In this document: positions 56,188-64,000 of the stretch, one piece after another
Numbering within the stretch: position 1 is the stretch's first letter
Layout of the letters: each line of letters begins with the position of its first letter
NCBI RefSeq assembly: GCF_036226665.1
Contig: NZ_CP109007.1
Location: 1,893,501-1,957,500 of the forward strand
Source of the DNA: Streptomyces sp. NBC_00691
GTDB taxonomy: Bacteria > Actinomycetota > Actinomycetes > Streptomycetales > Streptomycetaceae
Length of the DNA: 64,000 bases
Direction: 5' to 3'
Translations under genes and position numbers: made by a program
The notes under the pieces: generated by a model
The model's input: the letters and a program-made list of their open reading frames with translations, nothing else
The model's database searches: none
What the model was told of the DNA's origin: nothing

Positions 56188-57039
56188 TCACGTGCCGAGG
56201 GCCGGCTGCGGCGACACGGCCGCAGCGGCGGGACGCGGGACACGTGCCTTCCGCCCGGCCGGCACGACCAGCGGCGTGCCCGTCTCGGGGTCCTCGATGA
56301 CCTGGCAGCGCAGCCCGAAGACCCGCTCGACGAGCTCGGCGGTCACCACCTCGGCCGGCGGACCCTCGGCGACCACCTCGCCGTCGCGGACGGCGATGAG
56401 GTGGGTCGCGTAACGGGCGGCGTGGTTGAGGTCGTGCAGCACGGCGACGAGCGTCCGGCCCTGCGTCTCGTGCAGTTCGGCGCACAGGTCGAGGACGTCG
56501 ATCTGGTGCTGGATGTCGAGATACGTCGTCGGCTCGTCGAGCAGCAGCAGCGGGGTCTGCTGGGCGAGCGCCATGGCGATCCAGACGCGCTGCCGCTGAC
56601 CGCCGGAGAGCTCGTCGACGTACCGCTCGGCCAGCTCGGCGACGCCGGTCGCCTCCATCGACTCCCGGGTGATCCGCTCGTCCTCCGGCGACCACTGGCG
56701 CAGCAGCCCCTGGTGCGGATAGCGGCCCCGGGCCACGAGGTCGGCGACGGTGATGCCGTCGGGCGCCACGGAGGTCTGCGGCAGCAGCCCGAGGGTCTTG
56801 GCGACCTTCTTCGCGGGCATGGTCTGGATCGACTGGCCGTCGAGCAGCACGCGCCCCTGACTGGGCTTCAGCATCCGGGAGAGGGCACGGAGCAGGGTGG
56901 ACTTGCCGCAGGCGTTGGGGCCGACGATGACGGTGAACGAGTTGTCGGGGATGTCGACGGACAGATCGCGGGCGATGACCCGCTGTTCGTACGCCAGGGT
57001 GACCGATTCCGCGCTCAGCCGCTGCTGCCCACCGTCCAT
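56188..57039 (-). CDS. iron-siderophore ABC transporter ATP-binding protein (FepC/FecE type)
   Basis: A 283-residue ATPase. Walker A is GPNACGKSTLLRALSRMLKP. The Q-loop is in LGLLPQTSVAPDGITVADLV, followed by RGRYPHQGLL. The signature is ELSGGQRQRVWIAMALAQQT, Walker B is LLLLDEPTTYLD and the H-loop is VLHDLNHAARYA. All are intact. The family powers uptake of Fe(III)-siderophores with BtuCD-type permeases. No permease or binding protein is nearby, so it may be shared between systems encoded elsewhere. An iron box directly upstream (57072-57090) implies repression by an IdeR/DmdR regulator when iron is plentiful. Confidence 0.95.
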   Translation of the reverse strand: MDGGQQRLSAESVTLAYEQRVIARDLSVDIPDNSFTVIVGPNACGKSTLLRALSRMLKPSQGRVLLDGQSIQTMPAKKVAKTLGLLPQTSVAPDGITVADLVARGRYPHQGLLRQWSPEDERITRESMEATGVAELAERYVDELSGGQRQRVWIAMALAQQTPLLLLDEPTTYLDIQHQIDVLDLCAELHETQGRTLVAVLHDLNHAARYATHLIAVRDGEVVAEGPPAEVVTAELVERVFGLRCQVIEDPETGTPLVVPAGRKARVPRPAAAAVSPQPALGT

Positions 57040-57071
57040 GCCCGTACTCCTGTGCCCGCCGCCAAATAAAG

Positions 57072-57090
57072 TTAGGTTAGCCTACCCAAT
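57072..57090 (-). promoter_or_regulatory. IdeR/DmdR-type iron box
   Basis: TTAGGTTAGCCTACCCAAT matches the actinobacterial iron-box consensus TTAGGTTAGGCTAACCTAA at 15 of 19 positions, and lies in a short AT-rich patch 33 bases ahead of the siderophore ATPase gene. Confidence 0.85.
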
Positions 57091-57127
57091 TTCACAGCCC
57101 AAGCGGCTGTCCCGGCCGGCCCCCACG

Positions 57128-58222
57128 TCACAGCCCGAGCCGCGCGAGCACCTTCCCCGCGTCCGGCACCCCACCGCCCACGGCGTCCGCCGCCGACCAG
57201 GCGGCCCCGCACAGGGCCCGCACGGCGTCCATCGGATCCGCCGCCCCCGCCGCCGTCCCCGCCGGCCCGTCGAGCACCAGCTCGCCCCCGCCCGACGCAC
57301 TCACCGAAGCCCGCCAGCCCCCGCACACGAAGCTGCCGTCCTCCTCGGCCACGACCTCGGGCTGCCCCACGAGCAGCCCCCGCAGATCGGCCGCGACGTA
57401 CGTCGGCCGGTGCTCCGGCACCGCCCGCAGCAGCTGCGCCGCGTCCGTCACCCCGGTGAAGACCAGCAGCGAGTCCACCCCGCCGTTGAACGCCCCCTCG
57501 ATGTCCGTGTCCAGCCGGTCCCCGACCACCAGCGGCCGCCGCGCGCCCGTCCGCAGCACCGTCTCCCGGTGCATCGGCGGCAGCGGCTTCCCCGCGACCC
57601 TCGGCTCCACCCGGCCGCCCGTGGCGATCCGCACGACCTCGACCGCGGCACCGTTCCCCGGCCCGATCCCCCGCGCACCGGGAATCGTCAGGTCCGTGTT
57701 CGACGCGTACCAGGGCAGCCCCCGCGCCACCGCGTAGCTCGCCTCCGCGAACCTCCCCCACGGCATCTCGGGCCCGCCGTACCCCTGCACGACGGCCACC
57801 GGCTCGTCCTCCGCCGAGTCCACCGGCACCAGTCCCCGCTCGCGCAGCGCCACCCGCAGCCCTTCGCCGCCGATGACGAGCACCCGGGAGCCGGCCGGCA
57901 CGTCGTCCGCGATCAGCCGGGCCACGGCCTGCGCCGAGGTGATCACGTCGCCCGGCTCGGCGGGCACCCCGAGCTCGGTAAGGTGCTCGGCCACCGCGTC
58001 CGGCGTCCGCAGCGCGTTGTTGGTGACGTACGCCAGGTGCATCCCGCCCGCCCGGGCGACCCCGAGCGCCTCCACGGCGTGCGGAACGGCCTCCCCGCCC
58101 GCGTACACGACCCCGTCCAGGTCCAGGAGCGCCGTGTCGTACGCCTCGCTCAGCGGCACCGCGCTGCCACCCGGCCGCAGCCTGCCCGCGCCCTGCTGTC
58201 CCTGGCCGTTCCGCACCGTCAC
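57128..58222 (-). CDS. HAD-IIA family hydrolase (NagD/phosphoglycolate phosphatase-like)
   Basis: A 364-residue phosphatase. Motif I is ALLDLDGVVYAGGEAV with the nucleophilic aspartate. Motif II is YVTNNALRTP. The cap region ends in VEPRVAGKPLPPMHRE with the catalytic lysine, and motif III is LVVGDRLDTDIEGAFNGGVD. All HAD catalytic positions are present. About 80 residues at the C-terminus exceed the NagD core and are Ala/Gly-rich. The substrate is likely a small phosphate ester. It is divergent from the DUF1015 gene across 79 bases. Confidence 0.9.
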   Translation of the reverse strand: MTVRNGQGQQGAGRLRPGGSAVPLSEAYDTALLDLDGVVYAGGEAVPHAVEALGVARAGGMHLAYVTNNALRTPDAVAEHLTELGVPAEPGDVITSAQAVARLIADDVPAGSRVLVIGGEGLRVALRERGLVPVDSAEDEPVAVVQGYGGPEMPWGRFAEASYAVARGLPWYASNTDLTIPGARGIGPGNGAAVEVVRIATGGRVEPRVAGKPLPPMHRETVLRTGARRPLVVGDRLDTDIEGAFNGGVDSLLVFTGVTDAAQLLRAVPEHRPTYVAADLRGLLVGQPEVVAEEDGSFVCGGWRASVSASGGGELVLDGPAGTAAGAADPMDAVRALCGAAWSAADAVGGGVPDAGKVLARLGL

Positions 58223-58301
58223 CGCACACTCCTCGCCTCACCGGGTGGGTTCCCCACTCCCCCGATCATCGCTCATCCCACCGGCCACATACGATGACGA
58301 G

Positions 58302-59594
58302 ATGAACACCTCAGGTCACGCGGCCGACGACGTCCGCGACGACGCAGCCGGGCTGCGCCTGGCGCCGTTCCGCGGGCTCCGATACGTCCCCGAGCGGGTC
58401 GGCAGCCTGGCCGCCGTGACGTCCCCGCCCTACGACGTGGTCGTACGACCTGACGGACTTCTCCATCTGGAGTCCGCGGACCCGCACAACATCGTCCGGC
58501 TGATCCTGCCCCAGGCGATCACCGCCGGCACCCGCCACCGCAAGGCCGCCGTCACCCTCGACCGCTGGCTCGCCGACGGCGTGCTCGCCCCGGACCCGGA
58601 GCCCGCGCTCTACGTGTACGAGCAGCACGGCGACGGCATCCTCCAGCGCGGCATCATCGGGGCCCTCGAACTCTCCACTCCCGCCGAGGGGATCGTCCTC
58701 CCGCACGAGGACGTCATGCCGCACGTCGTCGAGGACCGCGCCGCCCTCATGCGGACCACCGCGGCCAACCTGGAACCGCTGCTCCTCACGTACCGCGGCG
58801 AGGGCGACAGCGCGGGCGAGGTCGTCGAGCGCACGGTCCAGCGCCCCCCGCTGCTCGCCACGACGACGGAGGACGGCTTCCACCACCGACTCTGGGCGGT
58901 GACCGACCCGGCCGAGCAGGCCGCCGTCTCCGCCGGGCTCGCCCGCCACCAGGCCCTCATCGCCGACGGCCACCACCGCTGGGCCACCTATCTGCGCCTG
59001 CGCGAGGAGCACCCCTCCCCCGGACCCTGGAACTACGGCCTGGTCCTCCTCATCGACACCGCGCGCTACCCGCTCCGGGTCCGCGCGATCCACCGCCTCC
59101 TCAACCGCCTGCCGGTCGCCGACGCCCTCGCGGCCCTCGACGGCGCCTTCCGGGTACGCCGCGTCGACCGGCCCCTGCCGGAGGCCATGGAGGTCCTCGC
59201 CGGGGCCACGACCGAGGGCAACGCCTTCCTCCTTGCCGGAGACGGCGGCTTCCACCTCGTCGACCGCCCGGACCCGGCCCTCCTCGACCGCACGATCCGC
59301 ACGGACCGCCCGGACGCCTGGCGGACCCTGGACGCCACCGTCCTGCACTCCACCCTTCTGGAGCACGTCTGGCACATCCCGGACGCCCCCGAGGACATCG
59401 CCTACATCCACGACACGAAGGCCGCGGTCGAGCAGGCGGAACGCCGCGGCGGTACGGCGGTCCTCATGCACCCGGTACGCGAGGATGTCGTCCGGGACCT
59501 GGCCCGCCAGGGCGTCACGATGCCCCGCAAGTCCACCTCCTTCGGGCCGAAGCCGGCGACGGGCCTGGTCCTGAGAAGCCTGGCGCTGGACTGA
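58302..59594 (+). CDS. DUF1015 family protein
   Basis: A 430-residue protein matching DUF1015. The N-terminus is LAPFRGLRYVPERVGSLAAV, then TSPPYDVV. The middle has ADPHNIVRLIL and LPHEDVMPHVVEDRAALMRT. The conserved LIADGHHRWATYLRLREEHP is near residue 220. The family is widespread and of unknown activity, sometimes proposed as an HPr-like or serine-kinase-related enzyme. The start follows the divergent promoter shared with the HAD phosphatase gene. A strong terminator at 59624-59657 follows. Confidence 0.9.
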   Translation: MNTSGHAADDVRDDAAGLRLAPFRGLRYVPERVGSLAAVTSPPYDVVVRPDGLLHLESADPHNIVRLILPQAITAGTRHRKAAVTLDRWLADGVLAPDPEPALYVYEQHGDGILQRGIIGALELSTPAEGIVLPHEDVMPHVVEDRAALMRTTAANLEPLLLTYRGEGDSAGEVVERTVQRPPLLATTTEDGFHHRLWAVTDPAEQAAVSAGLARHQALIADGHHRWATYLRLREEHPSPGPWNYGLVLLIDTARYPLRVRAIHRLLNRLPVADALAALDGAFRVRRVDRPLPEAMEVLAGATTEGNAFLLAGDGGFHLVDRPDPALLDRTIRTDRPDAWRTLDATVLHSTLLEHVWHIPDAPEDIAYIHDTKAAVEQAERRGGTAVLMHPVREDVVRDLARQGVTMPRKSTSFGPKPATGLVLRSLALD

Positions 59595-59623
59595 GCGGGC
59601 CCGGGAGACGTCCGGAGGAACGA

Positions 59624-59657
59624 AGAAGGGCGGCACCCGCAGGGGTGCCGCCCTTCT
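59624..59657. terminator. bidirectional hairpin terminator
   Basis: Perfect 15-base arms 59624-59638 and 59643-59657 (AGAAGGGCGGCACCC) around GCAG, between the convergent DUF1015 and Arg/Gly-repeat genes. Confidence 0.9.
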
Positions 59658-59672
59658 CATGTGCCGACCGCG

Positions 59673-61925
59673 TCAGCTCTTGTCGCCGACGCTGTCGTCG
59701 CTGCCGTCCTCGTCGAGGTCGTCGTCCTCGTCCTCGTCATCGTCGAGGTCGACGTCGACGACGTCACCGCGGTCCGACTCCTCGTCGTCCTCGTCCTCGT
59801 CGAACGCGTCGACGAACTCGACTCCGTCCATCTCCGCCAGCCGGTCCGAGGCGTCCGTGGCCCCGTCCTTGTCGGCCTCAAGGGCCTTGGCGAACCACTC
59901 CCGGGCCTCGCGCTCACGGCCGGCGGCGAGCAGCGCGTCGGCGTAGGCGTAGCGCAGACGCGCGGTCCACGGGTGAACGGCGCTGGAGGCGAGCTCGGGG
60001 CTCTGCAGCGTCACGATGGCCGCGTCGAGCTGACCCAGGTCACGGCGGGCGCCGGCGGCCACGAGCCGCATCTCGACCTGACCGGCCTTGTCCAGCTTCT
60101 GCACCTCGGGCTCACCGGCCATCGCCAGCGCGCGCTCGGGGCGGCTGAGCCCGCGCTCGCAGTCGGCCATGACGGGCCACAGTTCGACGCCACCGCTCAT
60201 CCGGCGGGCGGCACGGAACTCGGCCAGCGCCTCGGAGTACTTCTGCGTCGCGTACGCGGCGAAGCCGGCGGCCTCGCGCACGGCGGCGACACGGGAGGCG
60301 AGCCGCAGGGCGACCCTGGAGTACTCGTAGGCCTTCTCCGGGTCCTCGTCGATCAGCTGGGCGACCATGACGAGGTTGCGCGAGACGTCCTCGGCGAGCC
60401 CCTTGGGCAGGCTCATGAGCTCCTGGCGCACATCCGGGTCGATCTCCTCACCGGTGACCTCCGGCGGGATCGGCAGACGCTTGATGGGCGCGCGGTCGCT
60501 GCGCTCGCGGTCGTCACGACGCCCGTAGCCACCCCGGTCGTCCCGCCCCCGGAACCCACCCCGGCTGTCGCCACCACGGTCGTCACGGCGGAAGCCGCCG
60601 CCGCCACGGTTGTCGCCACCGCGGTCGTCGCGACGGAACGAGGAGGGGCGCTCGCCACCACGGTCGTCCCGACGGAAACCGCCACCACGGTTGTCGCCAC
60701 CGCGGTCGTCACGCGAGGGGTACGACGGCCGGTCGTCCCGACGGAACGACGACGGACGCTCATCACGCCGGTCGTCCCGACGGAAGCCACCACCGCGGTT
60801 GTCGCCACCACGGTCGTCACGGCGGAAGCCACCGCCGCCACCACGGTTGTCGCCACCGCGGTCGTCACGCGAGGGGTACGAGGGCCGGTCGTCGCGGCGG
60901 AACGAAGAGGGGCGCTCGCCGCCACGGTCGTCACGACGGAAGCCACCGCCGCCACCACGGTTGTCGCCGCCACGATCGTCACGCGAGGGGTACGACGGCC
61001 GGTCATCGCGACGGAAGCCGCCGCCACCACGGTTGTCGCCACCGCGGTCGTCACGACGGAAACCGCCGCCACCGCCACCACGGTTGTCGCCACCACGGTC
61101 ATCGCGACGGAACGAGGAGGGGCGCTCGCCACCACGGTCGTCCCGACGGAAGCCGCCACCGCGGTTGTCGCCGCCACGGTCATCGCGACGGAAGCCACCG
61201 CCGCCACCACCACGGTTGTCGCCACCACGGTCGTCACGACGGAAACCGCCACCGCCACCACGGTTATCCCCGCCACGGTCATCGCGACGGAAGCCACCGC
61301 CGCCACCGCCACGGTTGTCCCCGCCACGGTCGTCACGACGGAAACCGCCACCGCCACCACGGTTATCCCCGCCACGGTCATCGCGACGGAAGCCACCGCC
61401 ACCGCCACCACGGTTATCCCCGCCACGGTCGTCACGCGGGAAGGAGGGCCGGTCGTCACGGCGGAAAGACGACGGGCGGTCGTCACGCCTGTCGTCACGG
61501 CGGAAGCCGCCGCCACCACCACGGTTGTCCCCGCCACGGTCGTCACGACGGAAACCGCCGCCACCGCCACCACGGTTGTCGCCACCACGGTCGTCGCGAC
61601 GGAAACCGCCGCCGCCGCGGTTGTCCCCGCCACGGTTGTCGTCCCGGCGGAAGCCACCCCCGCGGTTGTCGCCCCCGCGGTTGTCGCCACCGCGGTCATC
61701 GCGACGGAAACCGCCGCCGCCGCGGTTGTCCCCGCCACGGTTGTCGTCCCGGCGGAAGCCACCCCCGCGGTTGTCGCCGCCACGGTTGTCGCCGCCACGG
61801 TTGTCGCCACCGCGGTTGTCGTCACGGCGCGGGCCACGGAAGCCGCCCCGGTCACCGCCGGCGCCGGCACCGTCCCTGCGACGCGGCTCGCGCTCCGGAC
61901 GGTCGTCGGGAGAGTTGGTGGACAT
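59673..61925 (-). CDS. TPR-like protein with long Arg/Gly/Asp repeat region
   Basis: A 750-residue protein. Residues about 12-480 are a disordered tract built from variants of F-R-R-D-D-R-G-G-D-N-R-G-G-G-G, interrupted by RPSSFRRDDRPSYPS-type units. Residues 481-705 are helical with TPR-like pairs (ALAEFRAARRMSGGVELWPV; LRYAYADALLAAGREREARE). Residues 706-750 are almost all Asp/Glu. The charge pattern, strongly basic repeats and an acidic tail, suggests RNA binding, condensate formation or self-association. It lies 89 bases downstream of the rRNA-operon terminator on the same strand. Expect copy-number variation among strains. Confidence 0.9.
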   Translation of the reverse strand: MSTNSPDDRPEREPRRRDGAGAGGDRGGFRGPRRDDNRGGDNRGGDNRGGDNRGGGFRRDDNRGGDNRGGGGFRRDDRGGDNRGGDNRGGGFRRDDNRGGDNRGGGGFRRDDRGGDNRGGGGGGFRRDDRGGDNRGGGGGFRRDDRRDDRPSSFRRDDRPSFPRDDRGGDNRGGGGGGFRRDDRGGDNRGGGGGFRRDDRGGDNRGGGGGGFRRDDRGGDNRGGGGGFRRDDRGGDNRGGGGGGFRRDDRGGDNRGGGFRRDDRGGERPSSFRRDDRGGDNRGGGGGGFRRDDRGGDNRGGGGFRRDDRPSYPSRDDRGGDNRGGGGGFRRDDRGGERPSSFRRDDRPSYPSRDDRGGDNRGGGGGFRRDDRGGDNRGGGFRRDDRRDERPSSFRRDDRPSYPSRDDRGGDNRGGGFRRDDRGGERPSSFRRDDRGGDNRGGGGFRRDDRGGDSRGGFRGRDDRGGYGRRDDRERSDRAPIKRLPIPPEVTGEEIDPDVRQELMSLPKGLAEDVSRNLVMVAQLIDEDPEKAYEYSRVALRLASRVAAVREAAGFAAYATQKYSEALAEFRAARRMSGGVELWPVMADCERGLSRPERALAMAGEPEVQKLDKAGQVEMRLVAAGARRDLGQLDAAIVTLQSPELASSAVHPWTARLRYAYADALLAAGREREAREWFAKALEADKDGATDASDRLAEMDGVEFVDAFDEDEDDEESDRGDVVDVDLDDDEDEDDDLDEDGSDDSVGDKS
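60540..61830. repeat. tandem GC-rich coding repeat (Arg/Gly/Asp units)
   Basis: About 1.3 kb of imperfect tandem units of 24-57 bases built around CGGTTGTCGCCACCACGG-like words (plus strand), encoding the repeats of the minus-strand protein. Because the period stays a multiple of three, other frames on both strands also stay open. Confidence 0.9.
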
Positions 61926-62001
61926 CGACGTGACTCCTGTCTTCGGGTACTGCAGTCATTCTCGCGCAGCCGGCACTCGGCCGCGCATCGGAAAAAGTCA
62001 A

Positions 62002-62055
62002 GCAAAAAACAAAAGGACCCCTGGTCCCAGCGTGAACGCTGGGACCAGGGGTCCT
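62002..62055 (-). terminator. intrinsic terminator of the rRNA operon with U-tract
   Basis: Perfect 20-base arms 62014-62033 and 62036-62055 (AGGACCCCTGGTCCCAGCGT), followed on the minus strand by a T-rich run (62014-62002). It lies nine bases after the 5S gene. A classical U-tract is uncommon in this genome. Confidence 0.93.
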
Positions 62056-62063
62056 GAAGAATT

Positions 62064-62182
62064 GTTCGGCGGCGTCCTACTCTCCCACAGGGTCCCCCCT
62101 GCAGTACCATCGGCGCTGAAAGGCTTAGCTTCCGGGTTCGGAATGTAACCGGGCGTTTCCCTAACGCTATGACCACCGAAAC
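62064..62182 (-). rRNA. 5S ribosomal RNA
   Basis: The minus strand begins GTTTCGGTGGTCATAGCG and ends GCCGCCGAAC, about 119 nt, with the conserved CCGAACCCGGAAGCTAAGCC loop B/C segment and GATGGTACTGCAGGGGGGAC. This is a normal actinobacterial 5S. Exact ends may shift by one or two bases. Confidence 0.95.
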
Positions 62183-62287
62183 CCTATCGGTTTCGAGCGA
62201 ACAAGCACACTCTGTAGTTGTGTTCTAGCTCTAGAAACCAGCAACCGTTCGTTGCTTCAGAACTAACACAGTGGACGCGAGCAACTG

Positions 62288-64000
<1,713 letters not shown>

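Noticed and set aside
60540..61830. Repeat array considered as a CRISPR.
   Set aside because: Units are coding, imperfect and of variable length in multiples of three, with no unique spacers and no cas genes.
59661..62148. Very long plus-strand open frames over the Arg/Gly repeat region (798 and 512 codons).
   Set aside because: They mirror the tandem repeats of the minus-strand gene, give Val/Thr/Ala or Pro/Ser/Arg monotony and extend into the 5S rRNA; no ribosome site or domain.

Overview
The window is a stretch of high-GC actinobacterial chromosome, almost certainly from Streptomyces or a close relative. The signs are very high third-position GC, many GTG starts, SflA/SepF-like, Rpf-LysM, YidB and DUF5685 proteins, a ParA-ScpA-ScpB block and an IdeR/DmdR-type iron box. 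From memory, the order der-plsC-cmk-tyrA-aroH, then scpB-scpA-parA-ald, pyrG, recN-nadK-tlyA matches the core region of S. coelicolor near SCO1749-SCO1793. This synteny was not checked here. I see no insertion sequence, prophage, CRISPR array or tRNA.

Layout. 1-4.4 kb: a divergent amino-acid uptake locus. A permease and an FAD/NAD(P)-binding protein lie on the minus strand. A short cysteine-ending leader peptide, a GNAT acetyltransferase and a solute-binding lipoprotein lie on the plus strand. 4.4-9.9 kb: DUF5685 protein with a Cys-rich tail, SflA, DHA2-type exporter, PAP2 protein, I78-type inhibitor. 10.2-14.2 kb: stand-alone cytochrome oxidase subunit I, WYL regulator, glycosyltransferase. 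14.4-20.1 kb: a divergent branched-chain-type ABC system with a LivH-LivM-LivG fusion and a separate LivF. 20.1-27.9 kb: Rpf-LysM transglycosylase, hypotheticals, der, plsC, cmk, tyrA, aroH, YidB, DUF952. 27.9-33.5 kb: Rieske lipoprotein and an NAD/ADP-ribose/nucleotidyltransferase cluster. 33.7-38.2 kb: chromosome organisation operon parA - small protein - scpA - scpB - pseudouridine synthase. 38.6-44.6 kb: ald, STAND ATPase with TPR-like repeats, NUDIX hydrolase, pyrG. 45.3-51.6 kb: GH15 enzyme, FAD oxidoreductase, PucR regulator, glycosyltransferase. 51.8-55.8 kb: recN, nadK, tlyA and a small protein in one operon. 55.8-59.6 kb: SCP2-like protein, iron-siderophore ATPase behind an iron box, HAD phosphatase, DUF1015. 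59.7-64 kb: a long Arg/Gly/Asp repeat protein, then the 5S and the 3' part of the 23S rRNA of an rRNA operon read leftward and cut by the window edge.

Most interesting are: (i) a five-gene, translationally coupled operon (pnuC, nadR-like, NrtR-like NUDIX regulator, ADP-ribosylglycohydrolase, PF10127-type nucleotidyltransferase) converging on a second PF10127-type gene, which suggests NAD salvage joined to RNA end-processing or repair; (ii) an ABC transporter whose two motif losses (LivF Walker A Lys to Arg, LivG signature degenerate) fall in the same composite ATP site; (iii) a leader peptide with a Ser-Ser-Ser-Cys-stop end; (iv) a 36-bp tandem repeat carrying copies of the 3' end and stop codon of a NUDIX gene; (v) a roughly 480-residue Arg/Gly/Asp repeat region next to an rRNA operon.
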